A DNA stretch of 64,000 bases from Psettodes erumei (GCA_016785225.1 JAFBJZ010000850.1:1624501-1688500), one strand, 5' to 3'. Shown: positions 37,601 through 52,790, counted from the stretch's first letter. Made by a program: numbers and translations. The notes: generated from the letters alone by a model not told the origin.

Positions 37601-40600
37601 TCTTGTCCCCTTTGCCTCCTTCCTCCCCTCCCTCCCGTCCCCTCCGCCTGCGAAGACAAAGAGGAAAAAGAAAGCATACCCCTCCCCTTGCTCTCAAAAA
37701 TGCAACCTAAGCAATGAGTGTGCAGGTGTGTGTTTTACTTGGAGTGGTGGACCCGTGCAGCCATGTCCCACACATACATGCATGCAGAGAAGCGCCCACA
37801 TGCATGAACGCATTGCACGCACACACTATGCTCGCACACAGGCTTCATCTCATCCCATTTATCTAGTGCCAAGCTTAGGCATGAGCCTTCACGATGATAG
37901 ATCTCCCTTCTCGCTCTCACGCTCAATTGTCCGACTCCGATTGCTCACCAGCTTAATCAATCATGCTCTCTGGGTAACCTGCGATAGGAAGCGTGCACAC
38001 ATGCACACATACTCTCACCATGTTAAGGTGTTTGGTACAGAATGGGCTGCTGCCCCAGTTGGGTCTTACCTGTAAGGCTTGCATCCTCTTGCTTGCACAG
38101 TTGAGCACTCGTACGGTGGCCTACGGTACACAGAGAGATGCGGCCACGACTCGGGAGGGAATGAAAGAGCGCATTGGGGTCTTTGTTCTCTTGGAAAGAG
38201 AACAAATAGAAGACTGGAAAGGGAGTGAATGCACCAGCAATCTGTTAACCTTCCCCTCTCTATAACACTGAATCCGTCTCATTTTCTAGAGAACTCACTC
38301 TCTCTCTCCACTTGTTTCTTATCCCTCTCTTCTCAGTCTGTCTGATTGCATATCACTGTTTGTCTCTCTCTTTTACTTGTCTCCCTTTCCCCCTCGAGGC
38401 TGCAGTTACTTAACTTCACTATCTGCAGCTTTCCCTCCCTCTTCTTTCATTGACACTCAGTGTCTCTCACAACCCGTGCCTTTCTGTTTCTCTCTGCCCC
38501 TGCACCAGAGAAGAGAGAACATTGCTTTGTCTCAGCCCGTAGCAATGTGACAGATTTTGCTTTAATACCTCTTGTCTATATCAAGGGACGGTGACGACAA
38601 GCATCGTGATCGAGAACAATTCTAGAGTGCCTTTGTTGTCAAGGTTAAGCAGCTGGAGTTTGAATCCTGTTTGAAGAAATGGTTGCTTGACAGTACCTTT
38701 CTGTAACGGCAGCGGTAAGACAGGTGGCAGAAATCCTTTGAATAGAAAAGATTCCATGCATTTTCTTTCCAGGACAATGCACACTTGTCAAACTGTGCTC
38801 CTTTTAGTCCACAGAGATCATTTTGTACACAGCAGAGAGCAGACTGAAATGACAGGTATTAAGTCATCAAGTCTTGCGAGAGAAATGCCGAATGCTTGTA
38901 ACCATAGCAGCATTTATTACTGTCCAGTTGGGTGAGTTAATAACAATGAATGCAAAGTTGTTTAAAGTTGATTCAACACATCTCTGGGTACAATGCACAT
39001 GTACCATACATGTGTACTTGCGTTGGCTTTTGCATTCGTGATTGAAAAGGACATGCAGAAATGGTTTCATGTGGCAAGACAATCAGCTGTTTTTTTTTTT
39101 TTCATTGGTTACGTTCAGGCAAACAGGACGCTGGTGTCCACAGAATTTCATTTACGTGGTCAAAATTATTTGGTAAACAGAAAGGCAGACAGCCCCTGAA
39201 ACTGAAACTGAAATGCTGCATTAAACTATGAAAACATGTTGAAGCTAAATGTCCAGCGATCAGGATATCCCGCCTGATCCCACACAGTTTGGCCACCTCG
39301 CTCCGGAGAGCCAGGTGCACAGCAACCCCCCCCATTCCCCGTGTTTATCTGCCATCTGTTGTTGAAGCTCTGAATGCCCAGAGCACCTACCTCTTATTGC
39401 ACCATGCACTACACAGCAATCTACAGCATGTTGTTGTTCCATGGCCATTTAGTTGTGCCGATCAACCCAGGAGGAGAATTTCAGTTCACTTGAAAGAGAT
39501 AAAGATTCGGTCTCAGGAACTTTAGCTTCAATCCCTCCTCACCTGGGAACGTCCTATAACCTATCACAGCTACCTCATACAAGCAAATATGTCAGAATTA
39601 TACATTTAACATATATGATCATATACCTATGATGTGTAGAGACAGTTAACTGCAGGTCATTTCTGTAACAGCTGCGCTGTATGAATGTCACAATACAGGC
39701 ACTGGCAGTAGAAATTGGACACTGGCTAAATAGCTGCACATTAATTTTATTTGTATGATATGTGATTTTGGGAATGACATGAAGGTTATAGGCTTTAATC
39801 ACATGCTTTCCTCTTACCATCCTCAAGTCTGAATGAAAAATAATTTAGTTTTTGCCATAACGCAACCCTTTTATGCCCTTGAGTTAACTTAAAGACAAAC
39901 TGGTTACCAGTGAGCTGTTGTGCAGGCATAACAAGCAAAACATCAATACACAAACCTCAAAATCCTGAGGAAAAGTCTGGGAAATCCTTTCCGCAGCTGC
40001 ACACAAAAGCATTTCATTATTTTTTTTTTTTTTACCATGAACTGATAACGCCTCCAGGCATTATGAAAAGATTGTATTGCATGTGTTGTGGGTCTTCAAA
40101 AACCCACAGCACAAGAATTATCAGGTGTCTCTTTGACTCCGGCAGTGTCCTTACAGCGTTGTGCTGTGATAAAGCACTGAGCCCAGAGGAGCAGGCCGTC
40201 CTGCGCGTCCAGGGGGACACTTGATTGCCTAGCAGCGGTCGCTAAGCAAAGCACTTAGAGACCTGCAGCCTCTGAGGAGAGGTTAGCACTCTGTGCCGAG
40301 GAGCGCCACGGATGATCCCACCTCCCGCCAGGAGCACATAGCACGCAAACACAAACACGACCGCTTCCTTCAGCTGCTGCCCGCACAACAACAAGTTGGA
40401 TTAGTTCAGTTTTTGGCCTGAAGAGAGAGGGATACTTCCTCCAAACAGAGATGGAGAGCTTTTGTGTCGGGGCAAATGATGACGACGTGAACTTTGGCAC
40501 GCGGTGTAACAGGAGAGAGAAAGAGAGAGGGGGTTAAGGTGACAAATTGGGCGCTGGATTCAGACCAACAGCATCCCCAGCACATGACGCGTACCTTTAA

Positions 40601-40928
40601 CATTCCTGTGTTACCATGTAATGTAAAACCTTCAGTACCCATTCACTGGGATTGGGATGTATGTGGTCATTCACCCAGTCCAATGAAGCCGTTTCAGCTC
40701 ACAGTGTGGACGTTTCAGTCTCTTCTTTTTGTGATGACACCCGAATAACGAATCACGGTGCGTCAAAGTGCGATAGTGCCGCACTGTGTGTTCGCCTCAT
40801 TAACCACCCAGCGTGCTGCATCAGGCTGTGCTGCATGCTCGCGCACATACAAACACAGCAAAAGGCCTCAGACTCAGCAAAACCATCTCACAGTCCAAAG
40901 CACATGCTCTTGGTAATGTGAGGCAAGG

Positions 40929-40930
<2 letters not shown>

Positions 40931-40957
<27 letters not shown>
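40931..40957. repeat. (GT)n microsatellite
   Basis: Uninterrupted GT repeat, about 13 units. Confidence 0.97.
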
Positions 40958-40960
<3 letters not shown>

Positions 40961-43100
40961 TTCTTGGGCTGAAATGATGGTCAATATCAATGCTAAGTAC
41001 ACATCAGTGCTGCTTCACCTTATTAAGCTGAATCTGGGGAACCAAAATGAATGCATTTAAAGCACTCACTTTGGTCTTGACCTGGGAACTGTCTCAGCCG
41101 TTACACATCTCTCACTTAGATTAGAGTCTCTGGTTTTCAAGGACGCACTTCAGCAGTGTTCTTTTCACTGGCTCTGGCTCAGACTGTGGATTATCACCTG
41201 GACCCAGGCCTTTCCCAAACCCCTTAATGATACGTGTGAACACCCTGAAGTGAATTGGGTTCGGTGTGCCCTTCACTCGATGCTTGTTGCATCCTGCTTA
41301 AATGTGCCTGTGATTAACACCGCCCTGCAGTCGATGAGACGGCGCGGAGACAGGTTGAATTCCAAATCCAGTGATCCCGGCGAACACGATGCTGCATGTG
41401 AAGCCACTGCTGCACTTCAGTGCTGCTCTTACACGTCTCACGTGCACATTTCCCTATTTGGGGACCGCATCAAAAATGCAAATATGCGTCGTTACAAAAC
41501 CCCTACCCAACACAGTGAGATAACTAATAGAAGTGGCGTTGTCAAGCGCACGCACGCCGAATGAGGCTCGGCTGGAACAAGTCTCAGAGGTGTTTGTGTA
41601 TGTACAAGTGCAAGTTCGGTATAAATTTCCTTTGCAGAGATGGTTATCTTGAAATATCAGGACAAGTTTAGTCCATTACCCTGGAGTCTTAATCTCCTTC
41701 TCCTCTTCCTCTCTCTGTTAAGCTGCCATACTCGATCTCTCTCCGGGGTTTCTGTAACCCTGCATCAGCATGCAAATAACCATCGACTCTGCTGATTTGA
41801 ATTTGCAAAGTGTGTTGACCGTCTCACAAACAGAAAGCAATGACTTTGAATTGGTCTTTGTCTCTTCACTCAGAGGAATTCACTTTGTTTGTGCTACAGT
41901 TTATTTGAGTCAACCTATGATTTAAACCAATATGTTTATGCTACATTAATAATTCAAGATTTTGGAATTTGTTTGTTTGCACCATTATCTGCTGAGTGAA
42001 GGTCCAACTTCTTTGAACCTTTACATTCATGGTGTATTTTCTTATACAGTTAAATAGGAAGAAAATGAAAATAAGCTGTATGTTGGGTCAGGTTTTTGGG
42101 TTTGTGAGTCATACAGCTGTTTTTATATCAGTGATTATATACTGTTAATAATTAGCAAAAAAACCCCTGAAAAATAGTAAGACAGACAAAAGTATATGAT
42201 GTTGTTTGATGATGTTCAAGGTCCATTGGAGAAAGCAAGTTTTCAGTCAGAGAGTTTTGGCTTCACAGTTGGAAAAAGAGAATAGATGTAAAACTATCCT
42301 TGGTATCCACATAAGAAGCAGAATTTCAGTGGTCAAGACGTTTGTTGTTCTCAGTAATCAGACTTAATGAAGCTGTCGAGTTTAAGGCTGTTTTGCAAAC
42401 TCTTTGCATTCGTGGATCCATATTTGCGTGCGCTGTATGCTGTGGCCTGCCCTTGCTGCTCTGTGTGTGCCCGTGACTTCACGTGTATACATCTATGGTA
42501 TGTGTCCATCGGTACTCGTGTGTGTGTGTTGCTGCTATAATTAGAAGGTATTAATCTTGATGGCATATTGATTTACCAAGTTGGGAGAGCTGATAGATAC
42601 TGGAGCCCTCGTCATTACTTGATGACCCCAGACCCTGGGGCTACACGCACACAACTGCTGTCTTTGTTGTAATGAGTGGACATGCATTAAGGCAGTAAGT
42701 GATACACATGAAGCAAAAATAAATACAGTGGAGCATATGAGGTTTCACAACCCTTAATCAAGCGGGGATCTCCTGTGTTATGATTTCTCAGAAGAGGAAA
42801 TGTCCTCTGCACTCAGCCACATTCCACATAACACCGCCCATCACTGTAATTTCACTGTATGCACAGTGCAGTGCAGCATGTTTACTCTCTCTCTCTTCCA
42901 TCCCTTTATCTTGTTCTCCCCTCCTCCTCCCGTCTTTCTGTTTTATTTTTGTAGATATTTCCAGGGTACAGGGTGCTGCCGATGTGCAGTCATCTGACAG
43001 ACAAGTAGCAGCTCCTCTTGCACTTTTATTATTATTAGAGCCTGTTTCCTACCATCCCAGGCTAATCTGAATATGTATGTGTACAGTATGTAAATTATTC

Positions 43101-43189
43101 TGTGTGTGTGTGTGTGTGTGAGAGAGAGAGGAGAAGAGATGGACTGATGTGGAAAGGTCTCAGTGGAAAGTGCGTATATATATATATAT
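43101..43189. repeat. Compound microsatellite (TG)n(AG)n with nearby (TA)n
   Basis: (TG)10 at 43101-43120 passes directly into (AG)5 at 43121-43130. A separate (TA)n run lies at 43175-43189. Confidence 0.93.
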
Positions 43190-46100
43190 GTGGAAACCTC
43201 AACTGTAATATGAATAGGGGTATCCTGTACACTTACGTGTAAGCCTCCGTATGCTCTTAAACACACAAACACACACACACACCTGAACGCACACAACCTT
43301 CATGTACCAGATTTGAAGGGTTCTGTTCAAAATAAAGCGACGGTTTTATACCTGGAGTTTGTAACATTTCCCGGGACAATGCAACTACAGCAATAATGTT
43401 TTTAGGATTAGGGCCAACATCAGTTCTAAATCAGTTTTTTTATTATCCCAAGCTGATTTATTGCAACACAAATGCTGTAAAATGAAGCCTGATCTTGTAG
43501 GATATTTGTAGTATTAATCTTGCTGTTAGATATGTATTGATTATGTGGACTCAACCAGGCACAATTATTACATGAAACAACTGAACAAAATTACACCCTA
43601 ACTTAAAGCGAAACAGATTTACTGTATGTAAGCACGACCTCATACTTTTCTACTCTTTGCCACTTCAGCGAGCCGCATGACATAAGAAGTTATCTGCAAG
43701 TCAAAGCACTGAATTGAGTTTCCCCACATAAACACCCGAGAGGTGTTAAAATGTCTTAAATTTAATGAGCAGGGTTTAAATCTTGACTCACGTTTGCTGT
43801 AGGCAGTACTGGTAGTTCTGGAATACTTCTGAAGTATTCATGAATAAGTTCTGCACCTATAAACTAAAAGTGGGATTGTTGTGACAGAGGATAGCGCTGC
43901 TGGAAGCTGCTCAGTCCCTTTTCTTTGTTGGGTTTTAAACCCGGAAGAAACAGCCAGTAATAGTGTTATTTCATTCATGTTATTAATTCATTCCATCCAT
44001 TTTCTTATTCTAATATAGTTGATGACATTATCAAGAATTATTGTTTAATACTGCTGGGAAGTAAAGTAGAGAGGAGGGAAAAAAGAAGAGAGAAATATAG
44101 CTCATGTCATCCTGACTGGTTTTCCATCATACCTAACAGTGATAAAAAAGGAAATCATTCATATAATAAATAATAAAACATTACACCTTTTCAACTCATC
44201 ATAAATATTCAACATAGCAGTGCGGAAATACAATTAGCTGGATGTGCTAGAGGTGGCTTGTAGTGCAGGTACGCCGCAGGAGATATAAAATAATAATTTG
44301 CAGTGTTGCACATCAGATCATTGACTGAGCCTTGTCACTTACTTACACACAGACAGGGCATTTGTCTGATTTGGGACTGCCAGCCAGCCAGACAGGGTGA
44401 TGTACGGATGTTGTTATGCCGTGTTAATAGGTGCAGTGAGTCTGCCTCCTTCCCTCATGGTCTTGTTAGCCTACGCACCACTCGTCCATCTTGCTTGCCG
44501 GCACATACAGTGTTAGTGCCACAGTGGAAGCCTGTTACAGGACCAGTAGATCCAAACAAGTCATTTACAGTACGTGGTCACATCACCTTCGCCTATAATG
44601 TATGTTATCTTACTGTGCACGTAGTGATGACAGATATCCAGTCAAACCTGCAACAATACACTAACCTGATATAACACCTGACCCTGCCCTGCGTTGTTGA
44701 CTTAAGTACGATGGAAATACTTATTTCTGTTTGCCTGGAGCCAGTGAAGGTGACATAGTTGGTTTAATTTCCTGTTCATTTGCTAAAATAAACTTAATAA
44801 AAATAATCACTTCAGCATGAGTCACTAGTCAGCGTTGACTGGCTGGGTTAAGGTACAGTGAGGGTTCTGTTGTCCACTGGATCAGGCTGAATTACAGGAC
44901 AAGTGCAGGAGAGTGCAGACAGGAGCCCTCCCCTTGTACACGGCTTTAGGCTTTGCTCTTGCAACTGTCCCGTAATATCTGAAGAGACTTATGGGTCCTG
45001 CTGCGGCGCCCGGTGGACCCACCTAACTCACTACTCGTGCAGACTGATAGACACACAGAGCCGTGTTAGAGGCAGTAATAGGTGAATAGGTAGAGCGAGT
45101 CCGCTCTTAGAGCTTTATTACTTCATTTTCCTGCATGGCATCAGTCCGTCAGGGCCTGTCAGTTCACCCCCAGTGTGTGCCAGTCCTAATATCTGTCAGA
45201 TGTGTTTCATTCTCCTCCAGGGTGCAAACGCTGAGAAAGCTGATGGCCTCACTTACTCTGCTGCTATTGCTTCTCCACACTGCTGAGCACAGAGATGAAA
45301 TGGCACTGAGGCAGAATAAGAATAGTAAACAGAGTAATATGTCATATTAAACAAAAGAGGCAATTGGGAATGGACCACGTAAATCATAAAGTAAGGCTTG
45401 TGTGTGCTTTCAGGTGTGTGTTATGTAAATTTAAAGCGCACTCATCCTTCAGTGTGTTGTTTTTCTATGCACAGACAGACCCAGGTGCATAGAGTTACAT
45501 GAATTATGTACATGATGTGCTATATGAAGTGTTGTGTGTACAGTAGGCGTGAGTCCTGCAGCACCGAACTGTATCGATGATACTGCGATCTCCTCGGTGT
45601 GTGTTTGTTCGTGGTTAAATAAATGCTCATCCTGCAGTTTGACACAATCCCTACATGGCTGTTTATATGAGACCTCTTTGATGAGCGATGAGCGTGTGTG
45701 CGCGCGTGTGTGCGTGTATGACAAACCACTGGGTGATGTAAAGCAGAGGCCTGATTCACAAGCCAAGGATTCCCTTCTGTCTCCCTCCATCTTTTTTTTC
45801 TGGTGTCTGTCTCGTTCTCATCGTCACATTTGCAGTTACACAAACGCACCAAAAAGAGGGGAGGAGATGTACATATTTGGGTTAGGACTGAATCTATTTG
45901 GAGGCAAAAAGCAGCACTAACTTCTCTTATCTCTTGATTCGGGTAATTGAATCCTTTTTTTTTTTGGTCCCAGATAAACAGAGTGACCTTTCAGCACGAG
46001 GACTATATGCAGAGTGTGTCAGCCTTGTACTTTCCCATGCTGTAAAAGGAAGAGTGGTGGTTTCAGGGTAGAGCTCTCCTGTGCCAGAAATGGCCATTGT

Positions 46101-49100
46101 TTTGCAACATTACAGAGTGAATGAAGTTTGATTGATTCTGTAGCTCCCGTTCAAACCACTGTCTTTTTATTTTCATACAGTCACATGGCGTCAGCGTGAC
46201 CTGGGCTGTTGTGTGTATATAATGGCAAATATGGGTGATGCATTTTGTGCATATTGATGTTACGTGAGACCCATTATTTACTTTTTCCTCTGTGAAGGGT
46301 AAATCACCGGCGATAGGAGACGCCTCTGCTGCTCGTACAGCGTCAGACAAAACAAACACAATTATTGTGCACGACGCACGGTGAAACACAGCAGGGCGTC
46401 GGTCCAGCGAACCCACCTGTCTGTTAACCCGTGCAGTCGAAGGCGCGCGTCAGAACAGCGCCATCTGCGTCATCCGCTCTCATTCGTCGCTCGGCCATTA
46501 TTCTTCGTGGTGAACCCATGCAGTAAACATTTACTCTCTCTGCTGTTTCACTTCTGCAGAGCGCTAATGTTGTTTATTGCGTCATGCAGCTCATGTCCAC
46601 TAATATTGAGGGTCTGGCTTGCTTCGACTGCCGTATTAGTTTCATTTCAATTAGAATTACCGCATGCCCTCATTCCCCCGTGACACAGCCCCAGGAAATA
46701 GTCTGAAACATTAGCTCGGTACTGTCGCTCATTCCCACTTACTTTTGGTCCAGCCCGATCAGAGCGGCGCCACACCATCCTTCATTGCTCAGTCATCCAT
46801 GCTTGTTGTTTTCACTGGCTCTTGTATTGTCAGAGGCTTGCTTTCAAGGGCAGTGTGTACTGCACTCTACTGCCTTTTTGGTCTATTTCCTTTCAATTTC
46901 CCTTATCCTTTGCCCTCTCCCTTTTTCTCCTTATCCCTTTACAGACTCTTTTTGCTTGCCTCTCCTTATATATTACTCAGTTTTTACCTCTCTGTGTTTC
47001 TTCCCTATTCAATCCTGTCTTGCTCACTGGGGATTAGTGAGGTGGAGCCAGTAAGTGTGATATCCAGCATCATCCCCGCTGTCCGCCATCAAACGGTAAA
47101 ATGCAAGATTAGACACCCGTATCTCTTGTTGTTGACCGGCAGGAAAGACTTTTTTTTCGGCTGAGCAGAACGTTCACCGCAGCGACGTCGTCTAACCAGT
47201 ATGCTCACGGCTTCCACACCGAGCAGCGATCTGCCCAGTCGCCAGAACACCTCATGCTGTTCCCCTGTCAGAAAACTTTTTGCACCTGCAGGTGTTTGAG
47301 GACTACCTGCAGTATTCCCACTTTTTCCCCCCAGGAGCTCTTGAAAGCCACTGTAGAAGTGTCACATTTAGTGACACAAAATACAGGGTTGCTGTCGTTT
47401 GACATGATAATTACAGTTGTTGAGTGGCTTTGGTGATGGATACCACTGTTTTGGGAAAAAAATCTGATTGCTTGACATTTGTTTCTATTTAAATATTTTC
47501 TATTAATTGACTTTTAGGTTTAGGATTTTCTGAGGATTCAACCCGATGCTGCATGTGCAATGAGAAGGACTTCTGGGTGTGGTCAGACTGGTGCAACAGA
47601 CTTCAAAACTTTAACCAGAGTGCATAGTACAGCTTTTTAATCTGGTGTTGAATTGTCTATTAGGCAGAAAGGTAACCCTCCCATTCTTCCACAGAAATGA
47701 AAAGCAGGATATTAAAGTAAACGCGCTCGTTTCTGAGCTCACAAGTGTATGCCAAAAAGGGAGGTGCAGTGGTGATTAATCTTTCATTGTATGGAATAAG
47801 AATAAAAACATTTGATCAATAAAAGAAGTATATGTTCAAAGGGCCCTTTGAACATCCAGGTCCGGTGAGTTCAAAGTTTATATTGACCCTGGAGCACTAG
47901 CTCCGTTCCCTCTGAAGTTCTGAGGAGATGTACAGAATTTTAGATCTGTCTGCTTCCATATCATCAGTTTTTCCTTAACCAACGCATACTGGAGCTCTTT
48001 AGTCATAAAACATGAATGACCTCTTTTTCAGCTAGGTGAACTCCTCTGTTTGAAATTTCTATGATGCCTATAAAGCCCATATGCCATATGCTTAAATCAC
48101 AAGTCACGTAAATAAAGTTGAGAACTGAGTGTAAGGGTTCAAATGTCGCTGATGGTACAGCTATTAAATCCGAATTAAATCATACAGTGGATATATTGAC
48201 AAGAAAACAGGATTCCCAAAGAAACCTCTTCAGTCCATCAGATCATCAGAGACAAGGAAGCACACACACAGTTCCGTTGAACTGCTGGCTGTCTGGTCTT
48301 GCTCTGAATCCCACTGAGAGCGCGAGCGAGCGTAATGTTTGCTGTATTGATTGATGGCGTTGACATATTGTTGTGAAAGTCTGTTAGGGGGATGTTTAAT
48401 AACCCAGCACAGCTAATGGTGTTGAACACGTATGGTATTATTATGCCTCAGCAGCCTCAATTTTGTGTGTGTTTTGGAGTTTCGGTGCGCTTAAGTTCAT
48501 ACCTTTTTGTGTATGCGTGCGTGCGCAAGTGTGCCAAAGCTTTCTGTCTTTCTGTTTGTGAGAGTGAGCGTCTGTGCATGTGTGTTTACAGCATATCAGT
48601 GGTTGTTTGCCTTTCTATATCAGCACTTTTGTGTGCGCGGTTGCACATTTGTGTGCGTTTCTGCGTATGCATTAGCAACTCCATTTCATTTTCATCTGCT
48701 GAGATGACAGCGTTCTGCATTCATAACCTCCATGACAATATTACTCACTCAGCATGGTTGCCGCAAAACACTGTCAAATAATACGTCGGGAAGATGCACT
48801 ACACGCACAAAACCATGACAAAAACAACTGTCGAAGATGATGAAACGTGGACCGCTTCTTCCATCCTTCCTTAGACTTTGAATACCAAGACAATCACATT
48901 TAATGTTGTTGCAGTAATATTTATTTGAGCACTTAAGAGGCTGGGGAAGGATAAATGGCACTTGCACAGACCCAAGTTATTGGGTAGTATGTCTTTTCCA
49001 ATGCTATTAGGACTTAATGTTGTGCTGTTCAGAGAGAGGAGGGACATAATGGAAAGTTCAGTTGATGGACAGAGTAGAAGCTAATAGAGAGGAGGGGGGG

Positions 49101-51746
49101 AGAGAAAAGCGGGATTGCTCAGCAGTCGCAAAAAGAAAAAAACACAAACGTTGTTCTGCATTTGTTGTACACGATGTGCTGTAGCTGTGGATATCTTAAA
49201 GATTGACAATTTTGTGTCGGTGGCCCAAAACAAAGGAAAGCCTGCCACAGCACCGGTATTGAATATGTCCACTCTGATCTACCCTTATACGTTATTGGCT
49301 TGTACTTTAGCCATCTGTCTTTATACTAAAAATAAATGTAATTGGAGTATTTGTTGTACAGCCAATGGGGAGTCATTCATTAGTTTTCACTGAAGCAGCT
49401 ACACAATGCTGTATGGATGTGTGGCTAATGAAGCAGACAAGCCATGTACATGACGAGAGATGCCTGGCAATCATTAAAGGCCTAACTTGCAATCTGTGCA
49501 GCAAACAAAAAGAGAAACGCTGATGCAGCTATCGATCTGAGCGCTTTTTAATCACCATGATCATTTCTTTCACCATTTTCATTACCGGGGCTATTGCGAT
49601 CCCTGCACTGCCACAAACGCCACAGCCATCAAGCTAAATTTCTTCGCTGCATCACTGCAAACAGGATTCGCAGTGTGATAGAGAGGTCAGAAAAGAAGTG
49701 GTGGGCGTCTGTGGTATCATGACATGTGCTCGCTCTGGGCTTCCCTATTGATTTCCACTGGGGATTCCACCTGCATTCAAACCACTTATCCTAAATCCAG
49801 GGACACTACCACACCCTCGTGCTTGAATCTGCCTCTGTGTCAATCAGATAACCCATGGCGCCGAGTGAAACCCTGCTGCTGGTCAGCTCATCCGCTGACT
49901 TCAGATCAGCAGATAACCCTTGATGCCAGATGAAATCCGAGCGCCGCTCACCACTAATCCTCTGGCCCCGACACAGTGACCACATATGAGAACCACGGCT
50001 TGCCTCGGCCCCCATCCGTATGCATTATTCACCACAGACAGCTAGGTGTAGCTAAGCCATGCCCTCTGCAACTTATGGCTCATATTACACAGGAGCTAAG
50101 GAGGGTCTCTCACTCTGTCTTTGCCTTCAGGATTCATTTTTTAATGGAGAGCAGACAGTGAGCTCTTTAATATTTCTTCTTAAGATCATATGGAGGCTGA
50201 GTGGATTGCAGAGCAGCAGACATAGGGGAGAGGGATTTTCCGGGTTATGATCCAAGGTTGGCAGGTAGAATTAATGGAAAATAGTCTCCACATACTTAGG
50301 GACTCATATTGTGCATCTGTAAAATATCAGGAGTATTAAAAATGACCTGACGTCATTTTGGTTTTCAGCAGCCCCCAGAAAAGATGTTTATACACTCTTG
50401 TATTCACAACAAACTTTTGTTGTAATGTCATGGTAAACGTATTTGTGTGAATGGTTGTGCACTTTATACACAGTGTGTAGGACTCACACAGTCATGAATC
50501 CAACTGGTTTCAGACATGAAGGTGATAACTGTCACCTTAAATTATCCACCTGGCCACGAACCCCGGCTGGTGTGTGTGCGTACGCGCGCACATGTGCATG
50601 GATTTAAATGCTGGTGTGTTAGCATACCAACATGTGTGTACTTCATGGAGTGTGCAAAGGGTTGTAATTGTGCGTGAAACGAGGTCTGTTAATGCACCGT
50701 GCCACCCTCAGACTCTGACATTTCAGCGAGCCATCTTTTTCCTCCAATATTGCAGAAAAGATGCGTCTTTAAATGACTTTGACATTTCAGTGTGTGTTTT
50801 TTTTTGTTTGGTGAGCCTAACTACATGTCACACTGTATGTTAGACAGTAGGTGCTGCTGTCTAGGTGTAGTGAGCTGTCTCAAAGAAAAGGGAGTTGTGC
50901 AGAACTGATGTCTCAGAGTTGAAAGAAATACTCAACTGGAAAATTTTTTAGTAGCGTCCGTCAAATAGATTAGTCGGCCGACCCGTTGGCTGATATTGGC
51001 CTATCACCGTCGTGCTGTCACAGTAAACTCTACCACTGCTGAGTCATGCGTCAGAGTCCACGTAAGATGGCTATAGGCTTCACCCCCATGCCTCGGCCGC
51101 ATGCATTATTCTACCATTGTAAGCTAGGCCATGTCTACCTTTTGTGTCCTTACTGTATAAAGTGCGTCAGCTTGTCTCAGATGACACCATCTTCTTAATT
51201 GCTTTACTGTCCCGCCCCTCCTTCACACTAAGTCTCCCCCACTTTGTTGTATTTTTTTTTCCTGGTGTTGTTTGACACTAAAACAAGGTCACTTTTGAGG
51301 GCTTACGAAAGGCTGAGCCGTCAGATGAAAGATATAACATATATGTACTATAAATCATATAGTGGAAATATAAACCAGCTGTTTAAATGCTAATGGAGCC
51401 AATGAAGTATTGAACTCTTTACTTACAATGAGAAAAGAAATATGTGGACATACGTGGAGGAACTTAATAGCTTCTAGGTGACCTCCATGTGGTTTAATCA
51501 GAAACCTTGTCTTTTTTAGTCTTTTTTAGTCTCAGGGATTCATGTCAAAGAAGTTCCAGCACAGGAGAAAAGTGGAGTTCGAAAGAGCCGAAAGTTGTTT
51601 TAAGACCTGTCTTCCCCCTGTGGTTCCTGCAGATGTCGAGAGGAGAGAGATGAGGAGCAGGGATATCGTCTGATCCTCACAGACGTGAGAATAACGAAGG
51701 CAGAGGATAGAAGGGATTGGGAACCTAGTGAGACAGAACAGTGATA

Positions 51747-52790
51747 CAGTGGCTTTAAAAAACATTAGGCTGCTTCGCTTTTTGAACATTATTGTCGTGC
51801 CGTGAATTTCATTTTTGCCCATCAATCTGCACTAAATAATACATAATGACAAAGAAAAAACATGTTTGACGTTTTCAAAGATTTGTTCAAAATGGAATGC
51901 TGAAAGCTCTCATTAGGAAAGTATTTAGACCCTTAATTCAGTACAATGACGAAGCCCCTTTGACAGCAATTACAGCTTTAAGTCTTCTATAATAACAAGC
52001 TTTGCATACCTGGGTTGGGACACCTTACCCCATTTTTCTGAAGCACTGTCTGATCGAAAGCGAAGCATCTGTGAAGCGCCATCTTCAGGTCTCTCCACAG
52101 ATGTTCTGTCAAGTCTGAGCTTTCGTTGGGCCACTCAAGGACACGACTCAAGGACTTGTCCTGGAGCCACATCAGTGTTGGTATGGGCTGCATGCCCCAT
52201 GTCATGCTGGAGGTGAACTGTCAGCCCAGTCTGAGGCCATGCGCGCCTGGAACAGGTTTTCTCCAGGGACCTCTGTGTATTTGGCTGTGTTCATCCCTCA
52301 CTCAACTTTGACCCGTCTGCCCGTCCCTGCTGCTGCTCCACAGCATGATGCAGCCACCATCGTGCTTCACTCCAGAGATGGTATTAGCCAGGTGATGAGC
52401 AATGTCTGGTGTTTGCCCGAGGGTTTCGGTGATGTCTCATGAGACCAGAGGAAAGCAAACCCCACACTTTTAATCCTGAGTAACCTCCTTCTGGACACTC
52501 TACCATGAAGGCACGATTGATCGTGTGCTGCTGAGCTGCTTGTCCCACAGGCAAATTGTCCCATCTTTGCAGAGGCAACCCTGATGGAGTGACCACTGGT
52601 TCCTGAGTCAACTCCCTGGCCAAAGCTATTTTTGCCCCGTCACTTGGATGTTCTCGTACTCGTTTGGCTGGATGATGAAATCTAGGAAGCGTTGTGGTGC
52701 ATTCCAAACTTCACATTTCACAGTTATTCTGAACACTGTGGAAACAAGTAAAGGCATCTGAGCACTTTTTGGAGCCACTGAAGGAAGGAT
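51747..52790 (-). mobile_element. Tc1/mariner transposon, 5'-truncated and decayed copy
   Basis: The minus strand reads as a degraded Tc1-type (DD34E) transposase. Around 51990-52205 one frame keeps VLEWPNESSDL and EHLWRDLK, the C-terminal catalytic glutamate motif of the family, plus a tail ending near PNPGMQSLL. The plus strand of 52140-52720 matches the antisense of the fish consensus, for example CCCAGTCTGAGGCCATG and CAGCATGATGCAGCCACCAT. The 3' terminus with CAGTGGCTTTAAAA lies at 51747 next to a TA (51745-51746), the family's target site. The element fades out at about 52790, so the transposase N-terminus and the other inverted repeat are missing. Several stops and frame shifts make it non-functional. 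Confidence 0.88.

Larger units (their letters stand above)
34366..51746 (+). other. kcnh intron 2, 5' part
   Basis: This is the start of an intron of at least 29.6 kb. I searched for ERG exon 3, which should encode a VPVKNEDG-type strand, and did not find it. Visible items are microsatellites at 34613-34632, 40931-40957 and 43101-43189, and octamers at 41476-41483 and 41770-41777. There are also pyrimidine-rich tracts (38285-38460, 46870-47010) and alternating purine-pyrimidine sequence near 45690-45718 and 50573-50600. No supportable gene. Confidence 0.7.

Noticed and set aside
39102..39448. Minus-strand ORFs of 62-77 codons
   Set aside because: No domain or paralogue recognised; length is within chance expectation.
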